From positions 1 through 32,745 of the IMG/VR virus record IMGVR_UViG_3300046004_000177: DNA of 32,745 nt; one strand, given 5' to 3'. Positions 8,426 through 16,547 of the stretch are shown piece by piece. Below the pieces are notes generated by a model. The model saw only the letters and a program-made list of their open reading frames with translations, ran no database searches and was not told where the DNA came from. The stretch is from a virus. Each line of letters starts with the position of its first letter. Within the stretch, counting starts at the first letter, position 1. Made by a program: the position numbers and the translations under genes.

Positions 8426-8929
8426 ATGATTACAAAACAACTTATTACAGAATATTTTGACCACAAGGATGGTCATTTGTATTGGAAGAAAGTCATGCAC
8501 CCTAACAAGCAATATCTTGTTGGTCAGGAAGTTGGCTCAATCCACAAAACTGGCTATCGTCATGTCACTTGGATGGGCAAGCCCCACAAGGTTCACCGAT
8601 TGATTTTCTTGCTTGAGCATGGTTACTTGCCAAAAGAGATTGACCATATCAATGGTGACAGACAAGACAACCGACTTGAGAACTTGCGTGAAGCCACTAG
8701 AAGCGAAAACCAATATAACAAGGGTATGTGCAAAAACAACACATCAGGCTTTCGTGGCGTGAGTTGGCACAATCATAGTAAGTCTTGGGCTGTTCGTGTT
8801 TGTACTAAAGGCAAGACAAAATCAATTGGCTACTTTGATGACCTAGAACTTGCGGGTTTGGTTGCTGACGAAGCAAGAGCGTTACATCATGGCAAGTTTG
8901 CGTATAACTCAGCGTCTTTCTGCCGCTAA
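8426..8929 (+). CDS. HNH homing endonuclease with AP2 DNA-binding domain
   Basis: A 167-residue protein. The HNH core spans residues about 57-98: HRLIFLLEHG, then DHINGDRQDNR, then NLREATRSENQYN. The C-terminal part (about 104-155: NNTSGFRGVSWH, then KSIGYFDDLELAG) is an AP2-type DNA-binding domain. This HNH-AP2 architecture is typical of free-standing phage homing endonucleases, which nick or cut DNA at a homologous locus lacking the gene. ATG 8426 is favoured over a TTG at 8417. The ribosome binding site is weak. It is inserted between the fibre gene and the DUF7936-like gene, a common hotspot. No intron splice context is evident. Confidence 0.9.
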   Translation: MITKQLITEYFDHKDGHLYWKKVMHPNKQYLVGQEVGSIHKTGYRHVTWMGKPHKVHRLIFLLEHGYLPKEIDHINGDRQDNRLENLREATRSENQYNKGMCKNNTSGFRGVSWHNHSKSWAVRVCTKGKTKSIGYFDDLELAGLVADEARALHHGKFAYNSASFCR

Positions 8930-8948
8930 TCTTTAAAAGGAAAATATC

Positions 8949-9248
8949 ATGACTACGACTTGGACAATCTCAACCCTAGACCGCAACACTTCTAACGGAT
9001 TTGTAACAACTGCACACTGGCAAGCCACAGCAGTAGATGGAGACTACACAGCCTCTATCTATTCAACTTGCTCATGGGCAGATGGCACACCAACAATTCC
9101 CTATGCAGACCTGACACAAGAAACAGTGCTTGGTTGGGTGTGGGCTAATGGTGTTGATAAACAAGCCACAGAAGATGCTCTGGCGGCTAATATTGCTTTG
9201 CAGAAGAATCCTGTAACTGCTACTGGCACACCTTGGGGTCAAGCATGA
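8949..9248 (+). CDS. DUF7936-like phage protein
   Basis: A 99-residue protein starting MTTTWTISTLDRNTSNGFVT and containing QETVLGWVWANGVDK. This resembles a small family I recall as DUF7936 that is common next to tail fibre genes in aquatic phages. It has a Trp-rich N-terminal beta region and a helical C-terminal part (TEDALAANIALQKNPV). An AAAAGGAAA site precedes the start. Function is unknown; a fibre-associated or assembly factor role is suggested only by its position. Confidence 0.7.
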   Translation: MTTTWTISTLDRNTSNGFVTTAHWQATAVDGDYTASIYSTCSWADGTPTIPYADLTQETVLGWVWANGVDKQATEDALAANIALQKNPVTATGTPWGQA

Positions 9249-9385
9249 AGCTAGAGTTAGACGTTAACGAGATTAACTTTGTATTACAGACCCTTGGTGA
9301 ACTGCCAAGCAAATCAGGCGTATGGCCTCTGATTCTTAAAATAAAAGAACAGGCTGAAGCGCAAGTTCCTAAAGAAGCGGAGTAA
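9245..9385 (+). CDS. Short conserved phage protein, unknown function
   Basis: A 46-residue protein (MKLELDVNEINFVLQTLGEL, then a SGVWPLILKIKEQAE helix). Its ATG overlaps the previous stop (ATGA). Tiny helical proteins with this N-terminal pattern are frequent between tail and internal-virion genes in podoviruses. It has no membrane segment and no metal-binding residues. The gene after it starts 5 nt downstream. Confidence 0.7.
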   Translation: MKLELDVNEINFVLQTLGELPSKSGVWPLILKIKEQAEAQVPKEAE

Positions 9386-9390
9386 ACATC

Positions 9391-11796
9391 ATGGCTGTCA
9401 CTAATGCACAAATTGTAGAATTCTTGCTTGCAAATCCAGGCATGAGTGATGCCGATATTGCCGCTGTAATGAGTACTTATGGAGTTGATCCATCTCAAGT
9501 GGCAGAGGCTACGGGGTCTGATGTTGCGGCTATTCAAGAAAGATTTGATGCGGTTGCTCCTACTGCTCCTGAACCTGTTTATGAACCAGTAGCTGAACCT
9601 GTTGCTCCTGTTGCTCCTGCTCCTGTTGCTCCTGCTCCTGTTGCTCCTGCTGCCGAAGTAGCTCCTGTTGCTCCTGCGGCTGCTCCTGTTGCTGGAGCTG
9701 TAACAACGGAGCAAATTGTAGATTTTTTAACAACTAATCCAGATTTAAGTGACGCTGCAATTGTTAAGGTAATGGAGACTTACAAAGTATCTCCTGCTGA
9801 ACTTGCTAAGGCTGTTGGCTTACCAGAAGGAACGATTGCGGCTCGTATCGCTGAGACTGTGCCTAATGGTCAAACCATTACTCTTGGCGACACTGTTGTT
9901 CAGCCAGTTTACAAAGTTACTGGTTCTGGTGAAGATCAACAAGTTGGTGGTATTGAAAATGTTATTACCTATAAAGCTGCTGATAACAAAGCTGGTGGAG
10001 GCTTCACCCAATACTTGCCTACTGGTGAAGTAGAGAAAACTGGCACTCAACAAGAAGTTAAAAGCGGTCTAAAAGAGTTCGCAATAGGGACAGCATTGCT
10101 TCTTGGTTTGCCAAGCATATTAAATGCGGGTGCGGCTACTGGTGCGGCAGGTACTGCGGCTGGCACAGCAGGTATGACTACGGCTGAACTTGCTCAACTT
10201 GACTTGGCTCTTGGTGGTGCGGGTGGTACTGCTGGAGCTACAAGTCTTGGCAGTGCTTTGGCTACTGGTGCGCCAGTTGCTACATTAACAAATTTAACAG
10301 GTGGTAGTGGTACAGGAGGTTTGCTTACAAGTGCTCCTGCGGCAGGTGGTGCGGCAGCAGGTGGTGCGGCTACTGGTACTGGAGGATTGTTAACTCCTGC
10401 GGCTAGTACTCCTGCGGTTGCGGGAACTGGTATCAAAGTTGGTACAGGTCTAGCGGGAACAGGTGTTTTGACGGGTTCTACTTTAGGTACGTCTGCGGCA
10501 GCGGGTGGAGCTACTGCGGTAGGAACTGGTCTGCTAACTTCTGCGGGAACAAAAGTAGCTGAAAAAGTAGCAGAAGGCGTTATAGGAAAAGCCGTTGGTG
10601 CTGGTTTAACTACTGCGGCTGGTATAGAGCAAGCTAGGGTTTCTAAGGAAGCCGCACAAGCCGCCCAAAAGAAGATTGATGAAGAGACTGCTGCTGCCAA
10701 AAGTGCCGCTGCCTTTAGACCTGTTGGCATGACAACTAGGTTTGGTTCTTCACAGTTTGCTTTTGATCCTAAAACGGGTCAATTGACTAGCGCAGGGTAC
10801 ACACTGAGTCCTGAAGCTAAAGCGGCTCAAGATAGATTTGTTAAGTTAGCTGAGTCTGGTATTCAGCAAGCAGAAGGTGCTCAGAAAGCCTTTGAACCCC
10901 TCCAAACGGGTGCTCAGAGCTTGTTTACACTTGGTAACAAGTATTTGGCTCAATCTCCTGAACAAGTCGCCTCAGACTATTTAAAGAGTCAGATGGCATT
11001 GCTTCAACCAGGCAGAGAGTTAGAGTTGGCTAACCTTCAGAATAAACTTCAACAACAAGGTCGTGCGGGTCTGTCTGTTGCTCAAGGTGGTACTTTGGGT
11101 GCAACTACTCCTGAATTACAGGCTTTGTTTAATGCTCGTGCGCAACAAGAAGCTATCTTGGCGGCTAATGCTCAACGAGAAGGTCAACAGAACGTCTTGT
11201 TTGGTGCGGGACTCTTGGGTACTGGTGCTTCTACTATGGGTCAGTACTATGGTGGTCAACAAGCCGCTTATTCACCTTACACGACTGCCATGAACCAAGT
11301 TCAAGCCTTGGAGAGTGCGGGTCAACAACCATTAACTACTGGCATCAACTTGGGTAATCTTGTTTCTACCGCAGGTGCTAGAGCAGGTGAACTTGGTTTA
11401 AGGGGTGCGGGTCAGAGCGTGGCATTGGCTACAGGGGCAGCGGCTACCAATAGTCCTCTTGCTACAGGATTGACTGCTTTGGGTTCTTCAGGTCTTTTGT
11501 CTACTGGAATCAATACTGCTGTTGAAGCATTCTCTGCCAATCAACTTGATCAATCAAGACCTTTGGGACAAAGATTAGAGCAACCAGCTTCTGGTGGATT
11601 TCTTCCAGGCTCAGGATTGGTAAATGATCTTTCAATGTCTGAAGTTGGCCCAGCAAGAGTAGCCGCACCTACAGGCCCAATGGATGTGAATACAGCTGAC
11701 ATGGCTAGAAGGTTAGGCATCAATTTGCCTGCAAGTTACCTAGGTACTACTACTACAGTAAATCCTCTTCTGCCTAATCAACAATACACTTATTAA
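9391..11796 (+). CDS. Internal virion (ejection) protein A with duplicated N-terminal domain
   Basis: An 801-residue protein. Residues 4-55 and 105-159 are two copies of a helical unit (NAQIVEFLLANPGMSD and TEQIVDFLTTNPDLSD). They are joined by a Pro/Ala/Val-rich linker at 56-103. Residues about 225-400 are extremely Gly/Ala/Thr-rich and hydrophobic. The rest is helical and Gln/Ala-rich. Long Ala/Gly-rich genes following the fibre are typical of podovirus ejection proteins, which form the trans-envelope DNA channel. This gene, 11807 and 13170 form a three-gene set comparable to P22 gp7/gp20/gp16 or T7 gp14-16. Sequence homology to those was not checked. Confidence 0.75.
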   Translation: MAVTNAQIVEFLLANPGMSDADIAAVMSTYGVDPSQVAEATGSDVAAIQERFDAVAPTAPEPVYEPVAEPVAPVAPAPVAPAPVAPAAEVAPVAPAAAPVAGAVTTEQIVDFLTTNPDLSDAAIVKVMETYKVSPAELAKAVGLPEGTIAARIAETVPNGQTITLGDTVVQPVYKVTGSGEDQQVGGIENVITYKAADNKAGGGFTQYLPTGEVEKTGTQQEVKSGLKEFAIGTALLLGLPSILNAGAATGAAGTAAGTAGMTTAELAQLDLALGGAGGTAGATSLGSALATGAPVATLTNLTGGSGTGGLLTSAPAAGGAAAGGAATGTGGLLTPAASTPAVAGTGIKVGTGLAGTGVLTGSTLGTSAAAGGATAVGTGLLTSAGTKVAEKVAEGVIGKAVGAGLTTAAGIEQARVSKEAAQAAQKKIDEETAAAKSAAAFRPVGMTTRFGSSQFAFDPKTGQLTSAGYTLSPEAKAAQDRFVKLAESGIQQAEGAQKAFEPLQTGAQSLFTLGNKYLAQSPEQVASDYLKSQMALLQPGRELELANLQNKLQQQGRAGLSVAQGGTLGATTPELQALFNARAQQEAILAANAQREGQQNVLFGAGLLGTGASTMGQYYGGQQAAYSPYTTAMNQVQALESAGQQPLTTGINLGNLVSTAGARAGELGLRGAGQSVALATGAAATNSPLATGLTALGSSGLLSTGINTAVEAFSANQLDQSRPLGQRLEQPASGGFLPGSGLVNDLSMSEVGPARVAAPTGPMDVNTADMARRLGINLPASYLGTTTTVNPLLPNQQYTY
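9598..9690 (+). repeat. GCTCCTGTTGCTCCT minisatellite encoding Pro/Ala/Val linker
   Basis: Near-perfect tandem copies of a 15-bp unit (GTTGCTCCTGCTCCT and variants) inside the ejection protein gene encode the APVAPAPVAP linker between its duplicated domains. The tract could expand or contract by slippage. Confidence 0.8.
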
Positions 11797-11806
11797 GGAA
11801 TAAATC

Positions 11807-13168
11807 ATGGCAACTATAGTTGAAGGTTTATTTGGCCTAACCCCTGAAATGTATGGTCAACAACAACGTACTTCTGCTTTAAGCGAAGGCATGAGGTTGG
11901 CTCAATTAGACCCTGCGGCTCGTGGTCAGGCATTAATCTATGCGGGTGCTAGAGGACTTGCTGATGTGGCTGGTGGTGCTTTGGGTGCAGAAGACCCTCA
12001 GTTGCGTCTAATCAGCACTAGGAACTCTATTGCCCAACAGATTGACCAGAACAATCCTGAGTCGATTATGAAGGGTGCTCAGATGTTGGCACAAGCGGGA
12101 GACCAACAAGGTGCTATGGCTTTGGCTGAATATGCTCGTAAAGCGCAAGTTCAAATTGCTGAACAACAACAGCGTTTGGCGGCAGGACAAGCATCTTTGG
12201 CTAGTGCGGCTAAGACTGAATTGTCTGTTAGACAAGAAGAGCAATTGCGTGCTGAGTTGGCTAAACTTGGCCCTGATGCAACTCAAGATCAAGTTATTGG
12301 CGTTCTAACCAAATATGGCCCACCAGAGAAAGTTTTGGCGGCTTTAACAGCAGCTCAAAGCAGAGCAGAAGCCACACAAGCTAGAACTGCGGGATTAGAG
12401 GCGGCTAATCTAGCTAAGACTGAAGCGGCTAAAACTGCGGCTGATGCTGCATTAGAAAGAGCTAAAGTTGCGGCAGATGCACAGATTGAAGCGGCTCGTG
12501 AACGTGGTGCAACAGCAGTACAAATTGCTCAATTGCAAACGCAATCTAAGAGAGATTTAGCACAACTTGCTATTTCTCTAAAAGAATCGGCTTCTGCTGA
12601 ATTACTTACTCCAAAAGAAAAGCAAAAGCGTGAAGCGGCATATCCACAAGCAACGTCTGCAATTAACAGTTTTGAAACTAAGGCTGATTCATTTGTTAAA
12701 GACATTGAGAAGCTAAGAGATAGTCCTGGTCTTTCAGAAATCACAGGTATTGCGGCAGGTCGATTGCCTGGCATTACAGCAAATGGTCGTGCGGCTCAAG
12801 CCCTATACGACAAGATTGTTGCCAAAGGTGGTTTCCAAGCCTTACAAGACCTTCGTGATGCCTCTAAAACAGGTGGTGCTTTGGGTAATGTGTCTAATCA
12901 AGAGGGTAAACAACTTACTGCTTCTTTTGCTGCCATTGATCGTAGACAAGATGCTAAAGATGTTAGAGCCGCACTTGACCAAGCCATTGGAGACATTCAG
13001 GGTTCTAAGACCCGTTTGAAAGAAGCGTACGATTTGACGTACTCATACAAGGCTGAACAACCTAAGAGGACGCTTTCTGGTGAAGATCGGCAAGCCTTAG
13101 ATTGGGCAAACAAAAACCCAAATGATCCTCGTTCTGCACAAATCAAGAATCGTTTAGGAGAAAAGTAA
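11807..13168 (+). CDS. Internal virion (ejection) protein B, helical
   Basis: A 453-residue, almost wholly helical protein rich in Ala, Gln, Lys and Glu. The N-terminus (MATIVEGLFGLTPEMYGQQQ) is followed by long coiled-coil-like runs at about 100-265. A more globular segment follows (DSPGLSEITGIAAGRLPG, then FQALQDLRDASKTGGALGN). The middle resembles internal core proteins that are ejected with the DNA. It begins 10 nt after ejection protein A and ends 1 nt before protein C. Assignment rests on order, size and composition. No lytic transglycosylase motif is seen in it. Confidence 0.7.
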   Translation: MATIVEGLFGLTPEMYGQQQRTSALSEGMRLAQLDPAARGQALIYAGARGLADVAGGALGAEDPQLRLISTRNSIAQQIDQNNPESIMKGAQMLAQAGDQQGAMALAEYARKAQVQIAEQQQRLAAGQASLASAAKTELSVRQEEQLRAELAKLGPDATQDQVIGVLTKYGPPEKVLAALTAAQSRAEATQARTAGLEAANLAKTEAAKTAADAALERAKVAADAQIEAARERGATAVQIAQLQTQSKRDLAQLAISLKESASAELLTPKEKQKREAAYPQATSAINSFETKADSFVKDIEKLRDSPGLSEITGIAAGRLPGITANGRAAQALYDKIVAKGGFQALQDLRDASKTGGALGNVSNQEGKQLTASFAAIDRRQDAKDVRAALDQAIGDIQGSKTRLKEAYDLTYSYKAEQPKRTLSGEDRQALDWANKNPNDPRSAQIKNRLGEK

Positions 13169-13169
13169 T

Positions 13170-15209
13170 ATGGCTGAATTTGACCCTGACGCATACCTTG
13201 GTAAATCTACTGAGTTTGACCCAGATAAGTATCTAGGTACTGCAAAGCCTATTGCTGATGAAACTGCTCGTTTGGCGGCAAGATATCCTGCTCCTCCTTC
13301 AGCGCAAATACCTGGCTATGGGAAACCTGTACCTGCGGCTAAAAATGAACAAAATTTAACTTTAAGCCAGTTGTTATATCGCAATATTGCCAAACCAGTA
13401 GTTGCTCCTACAGTTGAGGCTCTTGGTGCTGTTGGCGGTGGTATGTTAGGTTCACCAGCAGGGCCACCAGGCATTGTCGGTGGTGCAGGTTTAGGCTATG
13501 GCATGGCTAAAGAAGTCCTAAAACTAGGTGATATTTACCTTGGTGGCATGACTCCAGAACAAGCGCAAACACAACCTGTTAAGAATATCCTTGAAGGCGC
13601 GACTTATGAGGCGGGTGGTCGTGTTGTTGGTCAAGCAGTAAGTGCTGGTGTTGGCAAAGTAGTAGATTTATTCAATGCTCCTGCACAAAAAGCGGCTACT
13701 TTGGCTCAATTGTCTCTTGGTAAAGACCTTCCTAATGTGCTTGCTGCATTAAAGAAAGCTCCTCCAAATGCGAGTGTTGCTGAAATTACAGCTTCTGTTA
13801 ACAATCCCAAATGGCAAGCATTGATTGATGATGCATTGCAACAAGACCCACAATTCTTGCGAAAAGTTAAGTTATTCAATGAAGATGAATCTTTAAAGGC
13901 TTTGTCTAAATTGGCGGGTGGCGAGAATGCAGCTGAAGTTCGTTCTATTGCTGAAAAAGCAAAAGATGCCTTAAATGCCATTACAACTCCATCAAGAGAA
14001 GCCTCACTAAATCGTGCAAATCTTGGTAAGGCGGTTGCTGAATATGAAGCAAAAGCGGGGATGTTAAGTGGTGAAGCTGCAGCTAAAGTTGCAGATGTTC
14101 GCAGATTGATTGAAGCGGGTGAATTGGCAGAGGCGGCAGGTCGTCTTGAGTTAATCAAGAAAGGTATTCCTGTTGGCTTTACAAGATATACCTACAAGGG
14201 TGATCTTGCACAAATGGCTGACAATTGGGCTTCTAAGGCGGCAAATGCGTCTTTAGACTTAGGTCAAGGCGCTCGTTTTGCTCAAGGTGCGGCTGATGCG
14301 CTTCGTTCTGTTGGAATTAAGCCACTTGAAGGCGTTAGTTTGGCAAGAAGTATCTCTTCTATTGCCAATAATCCTCGCTTTGCAGGTGACGATGTATTGG
14401 TTGGTGCGGTAAAGAATGTTGCTGATGACATTGCTAAATGGACAAACAATGGCGGTGTCGTAGATGCTATTGCTTTGGATGCTATTCGCAAGAACTCTGT
14501 TAATGCGGCTATTCAGAGATTGCGACCAGGCATTGATGCAACATCACAGAGAAATCTTGCTTCTAAGGTTCTAGGTGATATTCGACCAATCATCATTGAT
14601 GCAATCGAAGAGTCTGGTGGTAGAGGTTATCGCCAATACCTTGCTGATTACACAAAAGGCATGGAGAAGATTGCCGAACGTAAACTGTCTGGTGAAGCAC
14701 TAAAGTTGTGGAAAACTAACAAGGATGGGTTTGTACGTTTGGTTCAGAATGAAACACCTGAAGAAGTCGAGAGAATTCTTGGGCCAGGCAAATACAATAT
14801 TGCTACTGAGTTGGCAGATTCAAGTTTGTCTGTGTTGCGAGATCAGGCACAAAAACGATTGACTCAAGTATCTGTTGCAGAACAAGTTAAAGAAGGTCAG
14901 GCCGCCCTTGCACAACTGTTAAAACAACAAACTTCTTTCATTAGATTGCCATCTTATTTAAGTGTAGTGGCTTCATCAACTAACAAAGTGATAAGCGAGT
15001 TAGAAAGAGCCGTTAGCACCAAAACATTGCAAACTTTAACAGAAGCCATGAAAACACCTCAAGGTGCGGCTGATTTGTTGTCAACATTACCTGCTGCCGA
15101 ACGTAATCAAGTATTGAGGCTATTGGCAGACCCAAGCCAATGGAGTCCAACACTTAGCTCTTCAGCAACATTTGGCTTCAAGGGTGCTTTTGAACCTAGA
15201 GAAGAGTAA
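13170..15209 (+). CDS. Internal virion (ejection) protein C
   Basis: A 679-residue protein, mostly helical. The N-terminus holds a 12-residue tandem repeat, EFDPDAYLG at 3-11 and EFDPDKYLG at 15-23. A Gly-rich, weakly hydrophobic segment follows at about 85-120 (GAVGGGMLGSPAGPPG) that could contact membrane. The remainder is long helices rich in Ala/Lys/Glu. As the last of three large genes after the fibre it fits the biggest podovirus ejection protein. No cell-wall hydrolase motif is visible, unlike T7 gp16. Its TAA overlaps the next ATG (15209). Confidence 0.7.
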   Translation: MAEFDPDAYLGKSTEFDPDKYLGTAKPIADETARLAARYPAPPSAQIPGYGKPVPAAKNEQNLTLSQLLYRNIAKPVVAPTVEALGAVGGGMLGSPAGPPGIVGGAGLGYGMAKEVLKLGDIYLGGMTPEQAQTQPVKNILEGATYEAGGRVVGQAVSAGVGKVVDLFNAPAQKAATLAQLSLGKDLPNVLAALKKAPPNASVAEITASVNNPKWQALIDDALQQDPQFLRKVKLFNEDESLKALSKLAGGENAAEVRSIAEKAKDALNAITTPSREASLNRANLGKAVAEYEAKAGMLSGEAAAKVADVRRLIEAGELAEAAGRLELIKKGIPVGFTRYTYKGDLAQMADNWASKAANASLDLGQGARFAQGAADALRSVGIKPLEGVSLARSISSIANNPRFAGDDVLVGAVKNVADDIAKWTNNGGVVDAIALDAIRKNSVNAAIQRLRPGIDATSQRNLASKVLGDIRPIIIDAIEESGGRGYRQYLADYTKGMEKIAERKLSGEALKLWKTNKDGFVRLVQNETPEEVERILGPGKYNIATELADSSLSVLRDQAQKRLTQVSVAEQVKEGQAALAQLLKQQTSFIRLPSYLSVVASSTNKVISELERAVSTKTLQTLTEAMKTPQGAADLLSTLPAAERNQVLRLLADPSQWSPTLSSSATFGFKGAFEPREE

Positions 15210-15301
15210 TGAGAGACTATGCCGAAGCCATCATCGCTGCGGTATGTATTAGTGCTTTTGTCATTTTTTGTAGCTACATTATTGTTTGGTGTTTTCCGTG
15301 A
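15209..15301 (+). CDS. Possible 30-residue membrane peptide overlapping next gene
   Basis: ATG at 15209 overlaps the ejection protein stop (TAATG). The frame encodes MRDYAEAIIAAVCISAFVIF and ends IIVWCFP, a nearly complete single transmembrane helix with a charged N-terminus. It shares 83 nt with the 62-residue frame at 15219, which is also a membrane protein. Purine-rich AGAGAAGAG lies just before the start. The translational coupling position and the membrane helix favour a real gene. The short length and full overlap leave doubt. Confidence 0.45.
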   Translation: MRDYAEAIIAAVCISAFVIFCSYIIVWCFP

Positions 15302-15407
15302 TCGTCTAAAGGCGGCAACCATAGAGTACCGATGTATTAAATGGACTTGGGTTGGAGATGTGTATAACCGAAGGGTTATCTGTCTTAAATGGGAGAAGGT
15401 GAAATGA
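15219..15407 (+). CDS. Small membrane-anchored protein, possible lysis accessory
   Basis: A 62-residue protein. A basic N-terminus (MPKPSSLRY) is followed by one hydrophobic segment (VLVLLSFFVATLLFGVF, about 10-26). A C-terminal domain with two Cys and several Trp follows (YRCIKWTWVGDVYNRRV, then CLKWEKVK). The C-x-K-W-x-W-x-GDVYNR-V-CLKWE pattern is one I recall in small phage membrane proteins. The topology (N-in, short periplasmic domain) would suit a spanin- or holin-associated protein in the lysis region. Its stop overlaps the next start. A definite function cannot be assigned. Confidence 0.65.
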   Translation: MPKPSSLRYVLVLLSFFVATLLFGVFRDRLKAATIEYRCIKWTWVGDVYNRRVICLKWEKVK

Positions 15408-15898
15408 TCGATCCGATGACGGCTCTAGCTGGCATTCAGCAAGCTATTTCGATGGTTAAGAAGGCGAGTAAGGTCGCCAATGATTTAGGTTCTCTTGCCC
15501 CGATGATTGGCAAGATGTTCGATGCCAAGAGTACCGCTACTAAGGCATTGATTGAGGCTAAGAAGAGTAAAGGCTCAAACATGGGGACTGCTCTCCAGAT
15601 TGAGATGGCTCTTGAACAGGCTAGAGCATTTGAGGAAGAACTCAAGATGCTCTTTATGACCACAGGTAAGGTTGACGTTTGGAACAAGATTAAAGCCCGT
15701 CAAGACCAGATGGACATTGATGACGCAAGGGAACTCAGGGCTTTAGAGAGAGCAGATAAGAAGGCTAAACAAAAAGAGCAAGAGATGAATGAGTTAGCCA
15801 TCATTATTGGTGGCTCATTCTTTGTTTTGTTTTTGGTCTTTGTCGGTATATACGAACTTATGGAGTTTTGTGACACCACTAAAAGGTGTGGGCGGTGA
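15404..15898 (+). CDS. Helical protein with C-terminal membrane anchor
   Basis: A 164-residue protein. It starts MIDPMTALAGIQQAISMVKK, continues as a long charged helix (ARQDQMDIDDAREL, KKAKQKEQEMNE) and ends with a transmembrane segment (LAIIIGGSFFVLFLVFVGIY) and a short Cys-containing tail. I remember proteins with this plan, beginning MIDP and ending in a membrane helix, just upstream of the lysis genes in many podoviruses; their function is unknown. The start at 15404 has GGGAGAAGG upstream, better supported than the in-frame 15389 ATG. It overlaps the next gene by 4 nt (GTGA). Confidence 0.75.
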   Translation: MIDPMTALAGIQQAISMVKKASKVANDLGSLAPMIGKMFDAKSTATKALIEAKKSKGSNMGTALQIEMALEQARAFEEELKMLFMTTGKVDVWNKIKARQDQMDIDDARELRALERADKKAKQKEQEMNELAIIIGGSFFVLFLVFVGIYELMEFCDTTKRCGR

Positions 15899-16044
15899 AT
15901 GAGTACCAAAAGACCTTTGACCTTTGCCTAAAGATATTTGTCTATGGGGTAGTGGCTTTATGGTTTTTAGGTTTCCTAAAGTTTCTCCCTGACGATTTGT
16001 CAGACAAGATTGTTAATCTCTTACTTGGAAAGATTGGACTGTAA
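15895..16044 (+). CDS. 49-residue membrane protein (GTG start)
   Basis: GTG at 15895 overlaps the previous stop. The protein begins MNEYQKTFDLCLKIFVYGVV (GTG read as Met), has one hydrophobic helix (about 13-31) and an amphipathic C-terminus (DDLSDKIVNLLLGKIGL). Its TAA overlaps the holin ATG (TAATG). The tight coupling to the holin suggests a lysis accessory such as an antiholin or second holin. That is inferred from position and topology only. Confidence 0.65.
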   Translation: MNEYQKTFDLCLKIFVYGVVALWFLGFLKFLPDDLSDKIVNLLLGKIGL

Positions 16045-16547
16045 TGCTATCTCTATTTTCTACACTTGGTGGTTTGCTCATATCGGGCTTACCAAAACTC
16101 CTAGACTTCTTTCAGAACAAAGATGACCAAAAGCATGAGTTAGCTTTGGCTCGTGTTCAAGTAGAGTTACAGCTACAGATGATGGCTCAAGGCTTTAAGG
16201 CTCAAGAGCGCATGGAGGAGATTCGCACAGACCAGATTGCCATGCAGACTGATGCCCAGATGACAGAAGCAGCCCTCAAGCATGATGAGAAAATCATGGA
16301 AAAGGCAAGCACTTGGGTAGTCAACTTTGTCGGTACTGTAAGACCAATCGTGACTTACATCTTTATATTTGAACTCTGTGCTATTAACGCATGGATTGCC
16401 TACTACGTTTACAGCAGACCTAGTTTAGTCAACAACATGGATGATTTGATTAGGATTACTGACGTTATTTTTAGTTCTGATGAAATGGCTATGTTGGGAG
16501 GAATTATAGGATTTTGGTTCGGAAGTAGAAGCTGGGCTAAGAAATGA
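16044..16547 (+). CDS. Holin (3-TM, gene-transfer-agent type)
   Basis: A 167-residue protein. The amphipathic N-terminus MLSLFSTLGGLLISGLPKLL is followed by a charged helical stretch (about 25-88). It then has a transmembrane hairpin (VNFVGTVRPIVTYIFIFELC onward, about 93-123) and a C-terminal segment MLGGIIGFWFGSRSW. The layout and the terminal GxWFGSRxxxK pattern fit the 'holin of 3 TMs' family known from gene transfer agents and phages. It would form inner-membrane lesions that release the cytoplasmic endolysin. The endolysin gene starts inside its last codons (ATGA), the classic holin-endolysin cassette. Confidence 0.85.
   Translation: MLSLFSTLGGLLISGLPKLLDFFQNKDDQKHELALARVQVELQLQMMAQGFKAQERMEEIRTDQIAMQTDAQMTEAALKHDEKIMEKASTWVVNFVGTVRPIVTYIFIFELCAINAWIAYYVYSRPSLVNNMDDLIRITDVIFSSDEMAMLGGIIGFWFGSRSWAKK

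Noticed and set aside
9598-9690. Short tandem repeats as a possible CRISPR array
   Set aside because: The repeats are in frame inside a gene, have no unique spacers, and no cas-like genes are present.
9220-9714. Leftward frame rich in Arg/Ser repeats opposite ejection protein A
   Set aside because: It is the antisense shadow of the GCTCCT minisatellite in the forward gene, with no leftward ribosome binding site or promoter context.
10194-10730. Long leftward Ala/Pro-rich frame
   Set aside because: Opposite the Gly/Ala-rich stretch of ejection protein A, a composition artefact.
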